Positions 21,882-35,845 are shown, counted from the stretch's first letter. The stretch is DNA of 64,000 nt from Rhizobiales bacterium YIM 77505 (GCA_000745135.1 JQNH01000001.1:2604001-2668000); one strand, 5' to 3'. Translations and numbers: made by a program. The notes: generated by a model from the sequence alone, not told the origin.

Positions 21882-23114
21882 ATGCTGCAAGACACTCACG
21901 CCGCCGGTGGCGGCTGGACCGAGCCGCGCGCGACCGCCGTCCTGGTCCTCGCCGACGGCACAGTCCTCGAAGGTTTCGGCATCGGAGCCATCGGGGAGGC
22001 CTCCGGCGAGGTCTGCTTCAACACCGCCATGACGGGCTACCAGGAGATCCTGACCGACCCGTCCTATGCCGGCCAGATCATCACCTTCACCTTCCCCCAT
22101 ATCGGCAATGTGGGCGTGAACGAGGAGGACATTGAGAGCGTCAACGCGGCCGCGTCCTCCGGCGTGCGCGGCGTCGTGCTCGCGACAGCGGTCACCGAAC
22201 CGTCCAACTGGCGCGCGAGCCGCCGCCTCGATGCCTGGCTCAAGGCCCGCGGCATCGTCGGGCTTTGCGGCGTCGACACGCGCGCTCTCACGGCGCGCAT
22301 CCGCGAGAAGGGCATGCCGAACGCGGTCATCGCCCATGACCCGGCCGGCGCCTTCGACCTCGAGGCCTTGAAGCTGCGCGCCGCCGGGCTTCCCTCCATG
22401 GCCGGCCTCGACCTCGTGCCGCTCGTCACCCAGACGCAGCGCTATCATTGGGAGGAGGCGAGCTGGCGCCTCGGCCGCGGCTATGGCCGCGAGACGCAGG
22501 GCACGCACCACGTGGTCGCCATCGATTACGGGGTGAAACGCAACATCCTGCGCCTCCTCGTCGATGCCGGCTGCAAGGTGACGGTCGTACCGGCAAAGGC
22601 GACCCCCGACGAGATCCTGTCGCTCAACCCTGACGGCGTCTTCCTGTCGAACGGTCCTGGCGACCCGGCCGCCACGGGCGAGTACGCGGTCCCGGTGATC
22701 CAGGAACTGCTTTATCGCCGCGTGCCGCTGTTCGGCATCTGCCTCGGCCATCAGATGCTCGGCCTCGCCATCGGCGCGCGCACGGTCAAGATGCGCCAGG
22801 GGCACCACGGCGCGAACCATCCGGTGAAGGACATCACCACTGGCAAGGTCGAGATCACCTCCATGAACCACGGCTTCGCCGTCGACCGGGAGAGCCTGCC
22901 GGCCAACGCCATCGAGACCCATGTGTCCCTCTTCGACGGCTCGAACTGCGGCATTGCCCTGACCGACCGCCCCGCCTTCTCGGTCCAGTACCACCCGGAG
23001 GCCTCGCCCGGCCCCCGGGACAGCCACTATCTCTTCCGGCGGTTCGTGAAGCTGATCGATGAGGAAAAGCAGAACGACCGCCAAGGTCGGCGGCTTCGGG
23101 CAGGAGTTGCGTGA
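21882..23114 (+). CDS. carA: carbamoyl-phosphate synthase small subunit
   Basis: Glutamine amidotransferase subunit that feeds ammonia to CarB for carbamoyl phosphate (arginine and pyrimidine synthesis). 410 residues. N-terminal domain (LVLADGTVLEGFGIGA, FNTAMTGYQEILTDPSYAGQI) and C-terminal class I amidotransferase with Cys287 in FGICLGHQM and the His/Glu pair in YHPEASPGP. The N-terminus is about ten residues longer than in E. coli. The frame upstream to 21633 lies inside yqeY on the other strand and is not used. carB is 4.4 kb downstream, with an IS and seven genes in between. Confidence 0.96.
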   Translation: MLQDTHAAGGGWTEPRATAVLVLADGTVLEGFGIGAIGEASGEVCFNTAMTGYQEILTDPSYAGQIITFTFPHIGNVGVNEEDIESVNAAASSGVRGVVLATAVTEPSNWRASRRLDAWLKARGIVGLCGVDTRALTARIREKGMPNAVIAHDPAGAFDLEALKLRAAGLPSMAGLDLVPLVTQTQRYHWEEASWRLGRGYGRETQGTHHVVAIDYGVKRNILRLLVDAGCKVTVVPAKATPDEILSLNPDGVFLSNGPGDPAATGEYAVPVIQELLYRRVPLFGICLGHQMLGLAIGARTVKMRQGHHGANHPVKDITTGKVEITSMNHGFAVDRESLPANAIETHVSLFDGSNCGIALTDRPAFSVQYHPEASPGPRDSHYLFRRFVKLIDEEKQNDRQGRRLRAGVA

Positions 23115-23190
23115 GAGCCCCAAATCAGGCTAACCGATCATTAACGAAGAAACGAACACACTCCACTTTAGCGATCATCGGGGGCAAGCG

Positions 23191-23568
23191 GTGACGTTCG
23201 ACGACGATTCCGCCGACCAATTCACGCATTTGCACAGGGCTTTTACGTTTCATCTCGGAGTTGCGGCCGCTCTTGCCTGGATGACCGCCCTCTATGCGGC
23301 CCTGCATGCGCCCTGGGTGCGGAACATCCGTCCCCTCATCGATCCGACGAATCCCAGCCAGGTCGAGAGCACCTGGTCGTTCCTGTTCGGCTTTCCCGTG
23401 CTTCTGACGGTCGCCTGGGTCGTCGTTTATGCCGGGCGCGACATCCTGCGGCAGTTCCGGCTCATGAAGAACCAGCGGGTCGAGTTCGCCTTCGCCGGCG
23501 CGGTGGCGTTTGCGATCTTCTACATGGCGATCGACCGCGCCGTGGCGGCGATCCTGTTGGCGAGCTAG
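23191..23568 (+). CDS. small integral membrane protein
   Basis: 125 residues with three membrane helices (FTFHLGVAAALAWMTALYAAL, FLFGFPVLLTVAWVVVYAG, FAGAVAFAIFYMAI). GTG start at 23191 preceded by GGGGGC. Function unknown. Its last codon and TAG stop are read from the left copy of the CTAG target duplication of the downstream IS; before insertion the same TAG would have ended the gene, so the product is unchanged. It lies 76 bases after carA. Confidence 0.75.
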   Translation: MTFDDDSADQFTHLHRAFTFHLGVAAALAWMTALYAALHAPWVRNIRPLIDPTNPSQVESTWSFLFGFPVLLTVAWVVVYAGRDILRQFRLMKNQRVEFAFAGAVAFAIFYMAIDRAVAAILLAS

Positions 23569-24416
23569 AGTCTGTTATGGACTGAGGGTGCGGCTATGGT
23601 GCGGGCATGATTGCTCGCAAGTCTTATCCCTCGGACGTTTCGGATGACGAATGGGCGCTGGTTGCGCCCTATCTTGCGCTCTTGCCTGAGGCGGCGGGGC
23701 AGCGGGAGCACTCGTTGCGCGAGGTGTTCAACGGGCTGCGCTATGTTGTCCGCAACGGCATTGCCTGGCGGGCGATGCCGAATGATCTGCCGCCTTGGGC
23801 GGCCGTGTATCAGCAGGCGCAGCGCTGGCTGCGGGCCGGTTCGTTCGAGGCGCTCGCCCACGACCTGCGCGTGCTGTTGCGGGTGGCGGCCGGGCGCCCG
23901 CCCGCACCCTCGGCCGCCATCCTCGACAGCCGGACGCTGCGCTCCACGCCCGAGAGCGGCCACCGCGCCGGCTATGACGGCGCCAAGCGCAAGAAGGGCT
24001 CCAAGCTGCACCTGGCGGTCGACACGCTCGGCCACCTCCTGGCCCTCCACGTCACCCCCGCCACGGCGGACGACCGCGCCGAGGTCGGGCGCCTGGCCGC
24101 CGCCGTGCAGCAGGCCACCGGCAACAGCGTCGAGATCGCCTTCGTTGACCAGGGCTATACCGGCGACAAGCCGGCCGCGGCCGCCAGCGAACACGGCATC
24201 GCCCTAGAGGTCGTGCGCCTGCCCGAGGCCAAGCGCGGCTTCGTCCTCCTGCCCCGGCGCTGGGTCGTCGAGCGATCCTTCGCTTGGGCCACCCGCTGCC
24301 GCCGCCTCGTCAAAGACTACGAGCGCCTGCACACAACCCTCGCAGGCCTCCACGTCGTCGCCTTCGCTTGCCTCATGCTCCGTCAAGCCGCAGAACTGGT
24401 CCATAACAGACTCTAG
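23565..24416 (+). mobile_element. IS5-family insertion sequence with CTAG target duplication
   Basis: The element proper is 23569-24412 (844 bp). Terminal inverted repeats begin AGTCTGTTATGGAC at both ends (14 matching bases: 23569-23582 and the complement of 24399-24412). CTAG is duplicated on both sides (23565-23568 and 24413-24416), a 4-base target typical of IS427/IS1031-type members of IS5. It holds one intact transposase gene. Sharp ends and an uninterrupted gene suggest a recent and possibly active insertion. Confidence 0.92.
23607..24416 (+). CDS. IS5-family transposase
   Basis: Cut-and-paste DDE transposase of 269 residues in one open frame. N-terminal DUF4096-like domain (SDDEWALVAPYLAL, VFNGLRYVVRNGIAWRAMP), then the catalytic core with Asp107 (ILDSRTLRS), Asp181 (FVDQGYTG) and Glu222 (RRWVVERSFAW). 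Many IS427-group members split this into two frames; here it is a single frame. Its stop codon TAG is supplied by the duplicated CTAG target, outside the right inverted repeat, so the stop depends on the insertion site. Confidence 0.93.
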   Translation: MIARKSYPSDVSDDEWALVAPYLALLPEAAGQREHSLREVFNGLRYVVRNGIAWRAMPNDLPPWAAVYQQAQRWLRAGSFEALAHDLRVLLRVAAGRPPAPSAAILDSRTLRSTPESGHRAGYDGAKRKKGSKLHLAVDTLGHLLALHVTPATADDRAEVGRLAAAVQQATGNSVEIAFVDQGYTGDKPAAAASEHGIALEVVRLPEAKRGFVLLPRRWVVERSFAWATRCRRLVKDYERLHTTLAGLHVVAFACLMLRQAAELVHNRL

Positions 24417-24673
24417 AGGCGCCGCCCTCGGCCGAGGACAAGGTCGAGTCGCGAAGCGGACCAGAGGAGGTCCCGCACACGCGATCCCGGACGCCTCGCA
24501 GCGCCCAGGCGGCGCGGCACAGACCCAGAATCGCCGGCAGCGACCCCGACCGACGACGCCGGCTTCGCTTCGCTCCGGCCCGGCGCCATCTTCCCCTCGC
24601 GGGAAAGAGCGCGATCTTTCTTTGCGCTGACGCGTTCTCCTGTCTGAATTCGCTTGGAGAGATGGAGGTCGCG

Positions 24674-25225
24674 ATGGCCCGCGCTGAGGCTTACGGGCGG
24701 CAGAACGGCTACAACGCCCCGCTTGGCACGGATGTGTTCCTCTTCGAGGACGATGGACGGGTCCCCAACAGCTCCCTCCCCCTGATCGTCCGCCAGGGCG
24801 CGATCACCCCGGACGCGCGCGATCCGGCGAAAGCCTTCGAGCAGACCTTCGCCAAGAACGGCTGGACCAATTCCTGGCGGAACGGCATTTTCGACTATCA
24901 TCATTATCACTCCACCGCCCATGAGGCGCTCGGCATCGCCATCGGCTCGGCGACCGTGCAGTTCGGCGGCGAGAACGGCGAGACGATCGGGCTGTCGGCG
25001 GGCGACGTGGTCGTGATCCCGGCGGGCGTGGCCCATGCGCGCATTCGGGCGAGCGACGACCTCCTCGTCGTCGGCGCCTATGCGGGCGGGCGCGAGTGGG
25101 ACATCATGCGCGACGATCCTGGCGCCATTGCCGCCGCGCGCAAGCGCATTGCGGAAGTGCCGCTTCCCTCCGCCGATCCGGTCGACGGCGCCGACGGGCC
25201 GCTCATGAAGTTGTGGAGGGCGTAA
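24674..25225 (+). CDS. cupin-domain protein (YjlB-like)
   Basis: 183-residue cytoplasmic protein with a single cupin barrel: the metal-binding motif HYHSTAHEALG and the second motif GDVVVIPAGVAHARI. The arrangement, with an N-terminal VFLFEDDGRVPN block, resembles YjlB-type cupins of unknown substrate. The ATG at 24674 is chosen because GGAGG at 24664-24668 is 5 bases upstream; an ATG at 24662 is in frame but poorly placed for that site. The 257 bases between the IS and this gene hold no other gene. A methyltransferase gene follows 19 bases later. Confidence 0.85.
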   Translation: MARAEAYGRQNGYNAPLGTDVFLFEDDGRVPNSSLPLIVRQGAITPDARDPAKAFEQTFAKNGWTNSWRNGIFDYHHYHSTAHEALGIAIGSATVQFGGENGETIGLSAGDVVVIPAGVAHARIRASDDLLVVGAYAGGREWDIMRDDPGAIAAARKRIAEVPLPSADPVDGADGPLMKLWRA

Positions 25226-25244
25226 GCCTCGCTATAAGGGCAGA

Positions 25245-25934
25245 ATGAACTGGCGCGATTATTGGAACCAGGACACGCCGATCTATGTCAGCGAGCGCCA
25301 CAAGGTCCTGCACTACCAGGCGATCGCCCGGGACATCGCCGAGCTCATCCCCTCCCTCGAAGCGCAAGTGCTCGATTATGGCTGCGGCGAGGCGCTGTGC
25401 GCCGACCGCGTCGCTGCCCGTTGCAGGAGGCTGTATCTTTGCGATGCCGCCCCGCTTGTGCGCGAGCGCTTGAGGGAGCGCTTCGGCGAACACCCGAAGG
25501 TCGAGGTGCTGGCGCCCGATGAAGCGCATGCGCTGCCGGACGCCTCGCTCGACCTCGTGATTGCCAATTCCCTTCTGCAATACCTTTCTCAGGACGAGCT
25601 GCGCTCGCTGCTGCGGCTCGCGCGCGCGAAGCTCAAGGCCGACGGCCGGCTTGTTCTTGCCGACGTCATCCCGCCCGGGGTGAGCCCGATGACCGATGCC
25701 AAGGCGCTTCTCGGATTTGCTTGGCGGGGCGGCTTCCTCAGCCGCGCCTTCCTGGGCCTCATGCGGACGGCGTTCTCCGATTATCGCAAGATCCGCAACG
25801 CGCTCGGGCTTGCGACCTATACGGAAGGCGAGATGATCGCGCTCCTCGCGGCCGAGGGCTTTGCCGGCGAGCGCCGGTCGCGAAACATCGGTCACAACCA
25901 GGCGCGCATGACCTTCATCGCAAGGCCGGCCTAG
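25245..25934 (+). CDS. SAM-dependent methyltransferase
   Basis: 229-residue class I methyltransferase. Motif I is VLDYGCGEALCADRV (about residues 42-56), the acidic end of strand 2 is YLCDAAP, and ANSLLQYLSQDEL fits motif IV/V of small-molecule methyltransferases. The C-terminal half is long and helical (WRGGFLSRAFLGLMRTAFSDYRKI). The substrate cannot be predicted; such genes next to GtrA-like genes sometimes act on lipids or glycans, but that is inference. Its stop overlaps that of the convergent GtrA gene by 3 bases. Confidence 0.85.
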   Translation: MNWRDYWNQDTPIYVSERHKVLHYQAIARDIAELIPSLEAQVLDYGCGEALCADRVAARCRRLYLCDAAPLVRERLRERFGEHPKVEVLAPDEAHALPDASLDLVIANSLLQYLSQDELRSLLRLARAKLKADGRLVLADVIPPGVSPMTDAKALLGFAWRGGFLSRAFLGLMRTAFSDYRKIRNALGLATYTEGEMIALLAAEGFAGERRSRNIGHNQARMTFIARPA

Positions 25935-26374
25935 CCCCCCTGTCCTGGTGGCGAGGGCGGAGCCCCGAAGGTCCAAACCTTGTGCGCAAGGAAGCTCCAG
26001 ACAAGCACGAGGCCGGTCGTCGCGGCCTGCGCGGCAAGATAAACGTACCACAGGGCGAAGCTCGGGCCTGCAAGCCATTCAAACCCGCTCATCAGCACCC
26101 AAGTGATCAGAAACCCGACGAACGCCACAAGGGCAAAGCGCCACGTCGCCTCTGCATGGGGCCGGTCGCTGGCGTAGGTGAAGCGGCGGTTCAGGAGATA
26201 CGAAGCGATTCCGCCCGCCACATAGCCGAGCAGGGTCGCCGTCACCGGGCCGAAGCCGCCTGCCTCCACGAGCCCGATCAGCACCCCGTAATGGAGGACG
26301 GCCGCAACGACGCCGACGCCGACGAATGCGGTCAACTGGTGAGGCAGCCTGACGGTCTGGCGTTGGGTGTGCAT
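25931..26374 (-). CDS. GtrA-family membrane protein
   Basis: 147 residues, four membrane helices (LTAFVGVGVVAAVLHYGVLIG, ATLLGYVAGGIASYLLNRRFTY, FALVAFVGFLITWVL, AQAATTGLVLVWSFLAHKVWTF). The LNRRFTY and F..HKVWTFG motifs are characteristic of GtrA/DPMS-like flippase partners, which are thought to move polyprenyl-linked sugars across the inner membrane. Start ATG at 26374 (MHTQRQTV); the frame is open to 26479 but would overlap the next gene's promoter. No glycosyltransferase gene is adjacent. Confidence 0.87.
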   Translation of the reverse strand: MHTQRQTVRLPHQLTAFVGVGVVAAVLHYGVLIGLVEAGGFGPVTATLLGYVAGGIASYLLNRRFTYASDRPHAEATWRFALVAFVGFLITWVLMSGFEWLAGPSFALWYVYLAAQAATTGLVLVWSFLAHKVWTFGAPPSPPGQGG

Positions 26375-26500
26375 GGGAGAGGGACGGGTGGAGGCCGGCT
26401 CCCTTAGCAGGAAGTCGCAGGACGGCCCAAGGCCCGACGTCGCAGGAACGCGCTCGGGCGGCCGGCGTTGGCCTCGCAAGGCTCACGCCGGAGGTGGCCC

Positions 26501-26827
26501 ATGACCAAGCTCAACTCCATTGCGCTCGCTCTCGCGAGCTGTCTTGCCCTCGGCGGCCTGGCAGGCCAGGCATCGGCACAGGACCGGGACTGGGACCGCG
26601 ACGGGCGGCGCGATCGAGAGGACCGCGGCTGGCGCGACCGCGACCGGGACGACCGCGGCTTTGGGCGGCGCGACTGGGACGACGATTGGGACCGTGACGG
26701 ACGACGGAGCGAGCGTGGCTGGCGCGGCCGCTACGACCGGGACCGGCACTGCTTCTTCGTGCGCCGCCGCTTCGTCGAGCCCGACGGCGACGTGGTCTTC
26801 AGGCGCTATCGCGTCTGTGAGGACTGA
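26501..26827 (+). CDS. Arg/Asp-rich small secreted protein
   Basis: 108 residues. A signal peptide (MTKLNSIALALASCLALGGL, cleavage near ASAQ) is followed by about 55 residues made almost only of Arg and Asp with Gly and Trp (DRDWDRDGRRDRED type), then a short ordered C-terminus HCFFVRRRFVEPDGDVVFRRYRVCED with two Cys. GGAGGTGG stands a few bases before the ATG. The charge pattern suggests a polyampholyte in the periplasm. It faces, tail to tail, another secreted protein with the same bias. Confidence 0.7.
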   Translation: MTKLNSIALALASCLALGGLAGQASAQDRDWDRDGRRDREDRGWRDRDRDDRGFGRRDWDDDWDRDGRRSERGWRGRYDRDRHCFFVRRRFVEPDGDVVFRRYRVCED

Positions 26828-26830
26828 GAA

Positions 26831-26848
26831 CGGCGGCCTGCGCCGCCG
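26831..26848 (+). terminator. hairpin between two convergent genes
   Basis: CGGCGGC-CTGC-GCCGCCG, a 7-bp perfect stem 3 bases after the stop of the plus-strand gene and 18 bases before the end of the facing gene. Without a T-run it is only a possible two-way terminator. Confidence 0.3.
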
Positions 26849-26866
26849 CTCCCGTGATGCTGCTCC

Positions 26867-27244
26867 TCAACGGGCGGACGGCGGCGTCGGGGTGCCGCTC
26901 GGGGTCGACGCGGCGCCGCCTTGAGAGGTCCGAACCCTGTCGAAGAGGGTGAGGGCTGCGTCCACGCAGGCCCGCATCGACTCCCGGTCATCGCACCTCA
27001 CGGCCATCCGGGTCTCGCCACTGCGCACGAAAAAGCGCGCCGCGCGCGAGCGGTCGCCGTCGTCCTGGTGGTGCATCGCGTGGCCGCGCATGCCGTCCCG
27101 ATCGCGGTCATCCCGGTCGCGGCTCCATTCGCGCCTGTCCTCCCGCCAGCCTCGCCGGTCGTCATCGTCCCTCCACGAGCTCTGTGCGAGAGCCGAGGAC
27201 GCGACGAGCATCACTCCAATGGCTCCTATGACGGCTTTGCGCAT
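26867..27244 (-). CDS. Arg/Asp-rich small secreted protein, convergent
   Basis: 125 residues: signal peptide MRKAVIGAIGVMLVASSALA, an Arg/Asp/Trp-rich low-complexity part (RDDDDRRGWREDRREWSRDR), then an ordered part (ARFFVRSGETRMAVRCDDRESMRACVDAALTLFDRV) with two cysteines. GGGAGGT precedes the ATG at 27244. The low-complexity part resembles that of the facing gene, but the C-terminal halves differ, so common origin is unproved. Function unknown. Confidence 0.7.
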   Translation of the reverse strand: MRKAVIGAIGVMLVASSALAQSSWRDDDDRRGWREDRREWSRDRDDRDRDGMRGHAMHHQDDGDRSRAARFFVRSGETRMAVRCDDRESMRACVDAALTLFDRVRTSQGGAASTPSGTPTPPSAR

Positions 27245-27504
27245 GATGACCTCCCTCGCAACGCTGCGGCTGCGCGAGTGCAACGCGGCGCCCAGCCCTC
27301 GGCCGCCCCGCTGACACCCGCGACGCCGCCGGCGGTGAACTGGCCGCCCGGGTTTTGGTTCCGGTCGAGCGGCTGCGGCGAGGGCGAACTTTCCTTGCGG
27401 CCCGCAGCGGTGTAAGACGGCGCCTCAGCTTCCATTCTCGACAGTCATCCGGGCCGAGGCGCTCGCCGGGCCGGCCGACGATCGACCACGCTCACACCGC
27501 ACGA

Positions 27505-30975
<3,471 letters not shown>

Positions 30976-31025
30976 CGAAGGACGCCTGAGGGCGCGGGAA
31001 CCACGCGGCTCGGCTGACAGTTTTG

Positions 31026-31075
31026 TCCGCTTCGCTGGGCGTTTCTTCCGAGACGCGCAGCGGAGTTTCTTTTGT
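31026..31075 (+). terminator. likely carB terminator
   Basis: Outer arms TCCGCT/AGCGGA and inner arms GCGTTTC/GAGACGC (one G-U pair) with a TTCC loop, followed by GTTTCTTTTGT. It begins 51 bases after the carB stop and ends before greA, fitting intrinsic termination, though the T-run is broken. Confidence 0.5.
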
Positions 31076-31090
31076 CGCAAGAGACGGGAA

Positions 31091-31564
31091 ATGGAAAAGG
31101 TACCGCTGACGGTGAAAGGTTTCGCAACCCTCGAGGCGGAATTGCGTCACCGCCAACAGGTCGAGCGCCCGCGGATCATCCAGGCGATCTCGGAGGCGCG
31201 CGCCCTCGGCGACCTCTCCGAGAACGCCGAGTACCATGCGGCGAAAGAGGCGCAGTCCCTCAACGAGGGCCGCATCCTCGAGCTCGAGAGCCTGATCTCC
31301 CGCGCCGAGGTCATCGACGTGTCGAAGCTTTCGGGCGACCGCATCAAGTTCGGCGCCATCGTGCAGCTCGTCGACGAGGACACCGAGGAGGAGAAGACCT
31401 ACCAGATCGTCGGCGAACCGGAGGCGGATGTCCGCTCCGGCCGCGTCTCCATTACGTCTCCCATCGCGCGCGCCCTGATCGGCAAGGGGGTGGGAGACAC
31501 CGTCGAGGTCAACACGCCAGGCGGCGGCAAGAGCTACGAGATCGTGAGCGTGCGCTTCCAATGA
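31091..31564 (+). CDS. greA: transcription elongation factor GreA
   Basis: Binds the RNA polymerase secondary channel and stimulates cleavage of backtracked RNA. 157 residues, normal length: N-terminal coiled coil with the acidic tip ([21 protein letters not shown]) and C-terminal FKBP-like domain ([24 protein letters not shown]). ATG start after GACGGGAA. Its place directly after carB is widespread in alphaproteobacteria. Separated from carB by a probable terminator, so it likely has its own promoter. Confidence 0.97.
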   Translation: MEKVPLTVKGFATLEAELRHRQQVERPRIIQAISEARALGDLSENAEYHAAKEAQSLNEGRILELESLISRAEVIDVSKLSGDRIKFGAIVQLVDEDTEEEKTYQIVGEPEADVRSGRVSITSPIARALIGKGVGDTVEVNTPGGGKSYEIVSVRFQ

Positions 31565-31663
31565 GGCGCCGCTTGGGAATGTGACGGGCGGCGGCGCGAA
31601 GAGCGCCGCCGCCCAGCGCTGGCTCGGCGCATGAACATGAGGCCGCCTGGAATGGAGCGTCCG

Positions 31664-32179
31664 ATGCCAGCCTGCTCCCGCCGCGCCCTGCTCTTGGGCG
31701 CACTCGCCATCCTGCTTGCAACGGGGGTGGAGGCGAAGAGGGCCAGCGCTCAGCCTGGCGTGCAGCGGTTCTCTTCCGTCACCGTCGACGTCTCGCGCCT
31801 GCGCGCGCTCGGGCTCGGCCCCTCAGCAGACCTTGTCCAAACGGTGCTTCTCGAAGAGACACGCCGTGTCTTCGCCGACCGGCTCGGCGGGGCAGGTCCG
31901 CTTCTCGTCATCCGCATCCTGGCCGTCTCGCTCCCGGCTTATGTGGGCGGCGGGGGAGGCGGATCGTCCCCGGGCCTCGGCGGAGGCCAGAGCAATGACT
32001 ACATGGAAGGCGAAGCGCTCATCGTCGGCCCCCGCGGCGAGGTGCTCGCGCGTCATCCGCAGCTCCTCGCCCTGCCCTCGAGCTCGGGCGGCGCCTGGTA
32101 CGCCCCGGGGAACGAGCAGCGGCGGACCGCGATCCTGTCGCGGTATTTCGCCCAGTGGCTGCGCCGTACCTTCGCGTGA
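31664..32179 (+). CDS. secreted protein of unknown function
   Basis: 171 residues: signal peptide (MPACSRRALLLGALAILLAT, probable end near ASAQ), then a domain with SSVTVDVSRLRALG and LLVIRILAVSLPAYVG and a Gly-rich loop of about ten glycines, ending FAQWLRRTFA. The pattern recalls small periplasmic proteins with a conserved EGEALIVGPRGEVLARHP strand, but I do not recognise the family. The ATG at 31664 is chosen because GGAG is 6 bases upstream; in-frame ATGs at 31631 and 31652 would lengthen the signal peptide. Confidence 0.65.
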   Translation: MPACSRRALLLGALAILLATGVEAKRASAQPGVQRFSSVTVDVSRLRALGLGPSADLVQTVLLEETRRVFADRLGGAGPLLVIRILAVSLPAYVGGGGGGSSPGLGGGQSNDYMEGEALIVGPRGEVLARHPQLLALPSSSGGAWYAPGNEQRRTAILSRYFAQWLRRTFA

Positions 32180-32208
32180 GGCGGCGCGGACAGCCTCAGC
32201 GCCTCACA

Positions 32209-32706
32209 TCAGGCGCGGGCCTGATCGGGTGCCTCGGCCTTCTGGTCGAGAGGGGCCATGGGCTCGTCCTTGACGAGGTCGAGGGCGAGCGCCGTGCGGA
32301 CATTGCGGACGTTCGGAAGGGCGGTGAGCTCGGCGACGATGCTCTGGAAGCCGGCGAGGTTCGGCGCGACGCACTTCATGATGAAGTCGACATCGCCCGA
32401 CAGCGTCCAACATTCGCGGACGGCCGGCCAGTCCTTCACCCGGGCCTGGAATGCGGCGAGGTCAGCCTGGCCCTGGGCGGCAAGCTGCACCATCGCGAAG
32501 AAGACGACCTCGAAGCCGAGCATCTTCGGATCGAGCAGGGCGCGGTAGCCGCGGATGTATCCTGCCGCTTCAAGGGCTCGCACGCGCCGCAGGCAGGGGG
32601 GCGCGGAAAGCCCCACGCGGCGCGCCAGTTCCACATTGGTGATACTGCCGTCGGCCTGAAGCTCTCTCAAGATCGCAAGGTCGATCGAATCAAGGCGTCC
32701 GCGCAC
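32209..32706 (-). CDS. Lrp/AsnC-family transcriptional regulator
   Basis: 165-residue DNA-binding regulator: N-terminal winged helix (LDSIDLAILRELQADGSITNVELARRVGLSAPPCLRRVRAL) and C-terminal RAM/AsnC ligand-binding domain (GDVDFIMKCVAPNLAGFQSIV). Such proteins usually sense amino acids and often control a neighbouring gene. The GTG at 32706 with GGAG 6 bases upstream is the best start; the frame is open to 33057, but that part overlaps the divergent ELM1-like gene. The divergent neighbour starts 124 bases away, so the shared gap may hold its operator. Confidence 0.88.
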   Translation of the reverse strand: MRGRLDSIDLAILRELQADGSITNVELARRVGLSAPPCLRRVRALEAAGYIRGYRALLDPKMLGFEVVFFAMVQLAAQGQADLAAFQARVKDWPAVRECWTLSGDVDFIMKCVAPNLAGFQSIVAELTALPNVRNVRTALALDLVKDEPMAPLDQKAEAPDQARA

Positions 32707-32830
32707 CCAGGGCTCCGCTGAAAGATTCTTTCGCGCGACATAGCCGTGGTGGCGTCCTGTTACAAGGAGCGCCGATCCAGAACGGCTCCCGGGCCCTTGC
32801 CGAGCCTTCGCCTCGGGGTAGAAGAGGCTC

Positions 32831-34811
<1,981 letters not shown>

Positions 34812-34840
34812 CCGCCGGGGGGCGCGGCGCGGAGCCGCAA

Positions 34841-35731
34841 GTGGACTGGGACAAGATCAGGATCTTCTACACGGTTGCTGAAGCCGGCAGCTTCACCCGC
34901 GCCGGCGACGAGCTGGGCTTGAGCCAGTCGGCGGTCAGCCGCCAGATCAGCGCGCTGGAGCGGGAGCTCAAGGTGCCGCTGTTCCACCGGCACGCCCGCG
35001 GCCTCATCCTGACCGAGCAGGGCGACCTCCTCTTCCGCGCCGCCCGCGACATGCGGATGCGTCTGGAGACGACCCGCGCGCGCCTCGTCGAGACCAGCGA
35101 GCGGCCCTCGGGCGAGCTCAAGGTGACGACCACGGTGGGGCTCGGCTCGATCTGGCTCGCGCAGCGCGTCGCCGAGTTCCTGGACATGTATCCCGAGGTT
35201 CGCGTCGAGCTGATCCTGACCAACGAGGAGCTCGACCTCTCCATGCGGGAGGCGGACGTGGCGATCCGTCTGCGCCGCCCGGCGCAGCCCGACCTCATCC
35301 AGCGCCGCCTGTTCACGGTGCATTTCCACGCCTACGCCTCGAACGACTACATCAAGCGCTTCGGCGAGCCGAAGACCCTGGAGGATCTCGACAACCATCG
35401 CATCGTGTCGTTCGGGGGGGACCAGCCGTCCTACCTCATGGCAGTGCATTGGCTGGCCACGGCCGGACGCGACATTTCGGACCCGCGCCCCTATCATTTC
35501 GTCGCCAACAACATCACTGCCCTCAAGATCGCCGTCGAGACCGGCGCCGGGATCGGCGTGCTGCCCGATTACGCCGTCGACGGCAACGCCAAGCTTGTCC
35601 AGATCCTGCGGGACGTGGAGATGCCGTCTCTCGACAGCTATCTGGTCTATGCCGAGGAGATGCGCAGCGTGGCCCGCGTCCAGGCCTTCCGGGATTTCCT
35701 CGTCGCCAAGGCCCAGCGCTGGACCTATTGA
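34841..35731 (+). CDS. lsrB: LysR-family regulator, LsrB/VtlR type
   Basis: 296-residue LysR-type activator. N-terminal helix-turn-helix (SFTRAGDELGLSQSAVSRQISALERELKVPLFHRHARGL), then a periplasmic-binding-like ligand domain. The start MDWDKIRIF, the LFHRHARGLILTEQG block and its place after trxB match LsrB of Sinorhizobium and VtlR of Brucella, which regulate redox and lipopolysaccharide genes and control AbcR small RNAs. GTG start at 34841 preceded by GGAG. A candidate AbcR-type small RNA follows in the same intergenic region. The symbol is inferred from this similarity and position. Confidence 0.88.
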   Translation: MDWDKIRIFYTVAEAGSFTRAGDELGLSQSAVSRQISALERELKVPLFHRHARGLILTEQGDLLFRAARDMRMRLETTRARLVETSERPSGELKVTTTVGLGSIWLAQRVAEFLDMYPEVRVELILTNEELDLSMREADVAIRLRRPAQPDLIQRRLFTVHFHAYASNDYIKRFGEPKTLEDLDNHRIVSFGGDQPSYLMAVHWLATAGRDISDPRPYHFVANNITALKIAVETGAGIGVLPDYAVDGNAKLVQILRDVEMPSLDSYLVYAEEMRSVARVQAFRDFLVAKAQRWTY

Positions 35732-35810
35732 TGTGCCTCGACGGAATGGGGCCAAAACGTGGCCGGCAGCCACATGCGTATTCTGCATATCAATTATGAG
35801 GCATGCTTCA

Positions 35811-35839
35811 TTGCCGAAGGGCAGCCAGCCGGACATATA
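35811..35839 (+). promoter_or_regulatory. promoter of the candidate small RNA
   Basis: TTGCCG (35811-35816) and CATATA (35834-35839) are 17 bases apart, matching the alphaproteobacterial TTGAC-N17-CTATAT pattern moderately. Transcription would start near 35846, just before the structured region that ends at a strong terminator. Confidence 0.45.
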
Positions 35840-35845
35840 GACCTT

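Noticed and set aside
23569-24412. IS element disrupting the upstream small membrane-protein gene
   Set aside because: The pre-insertion sequence would have the same TAG stop, so the gene is not truncated.
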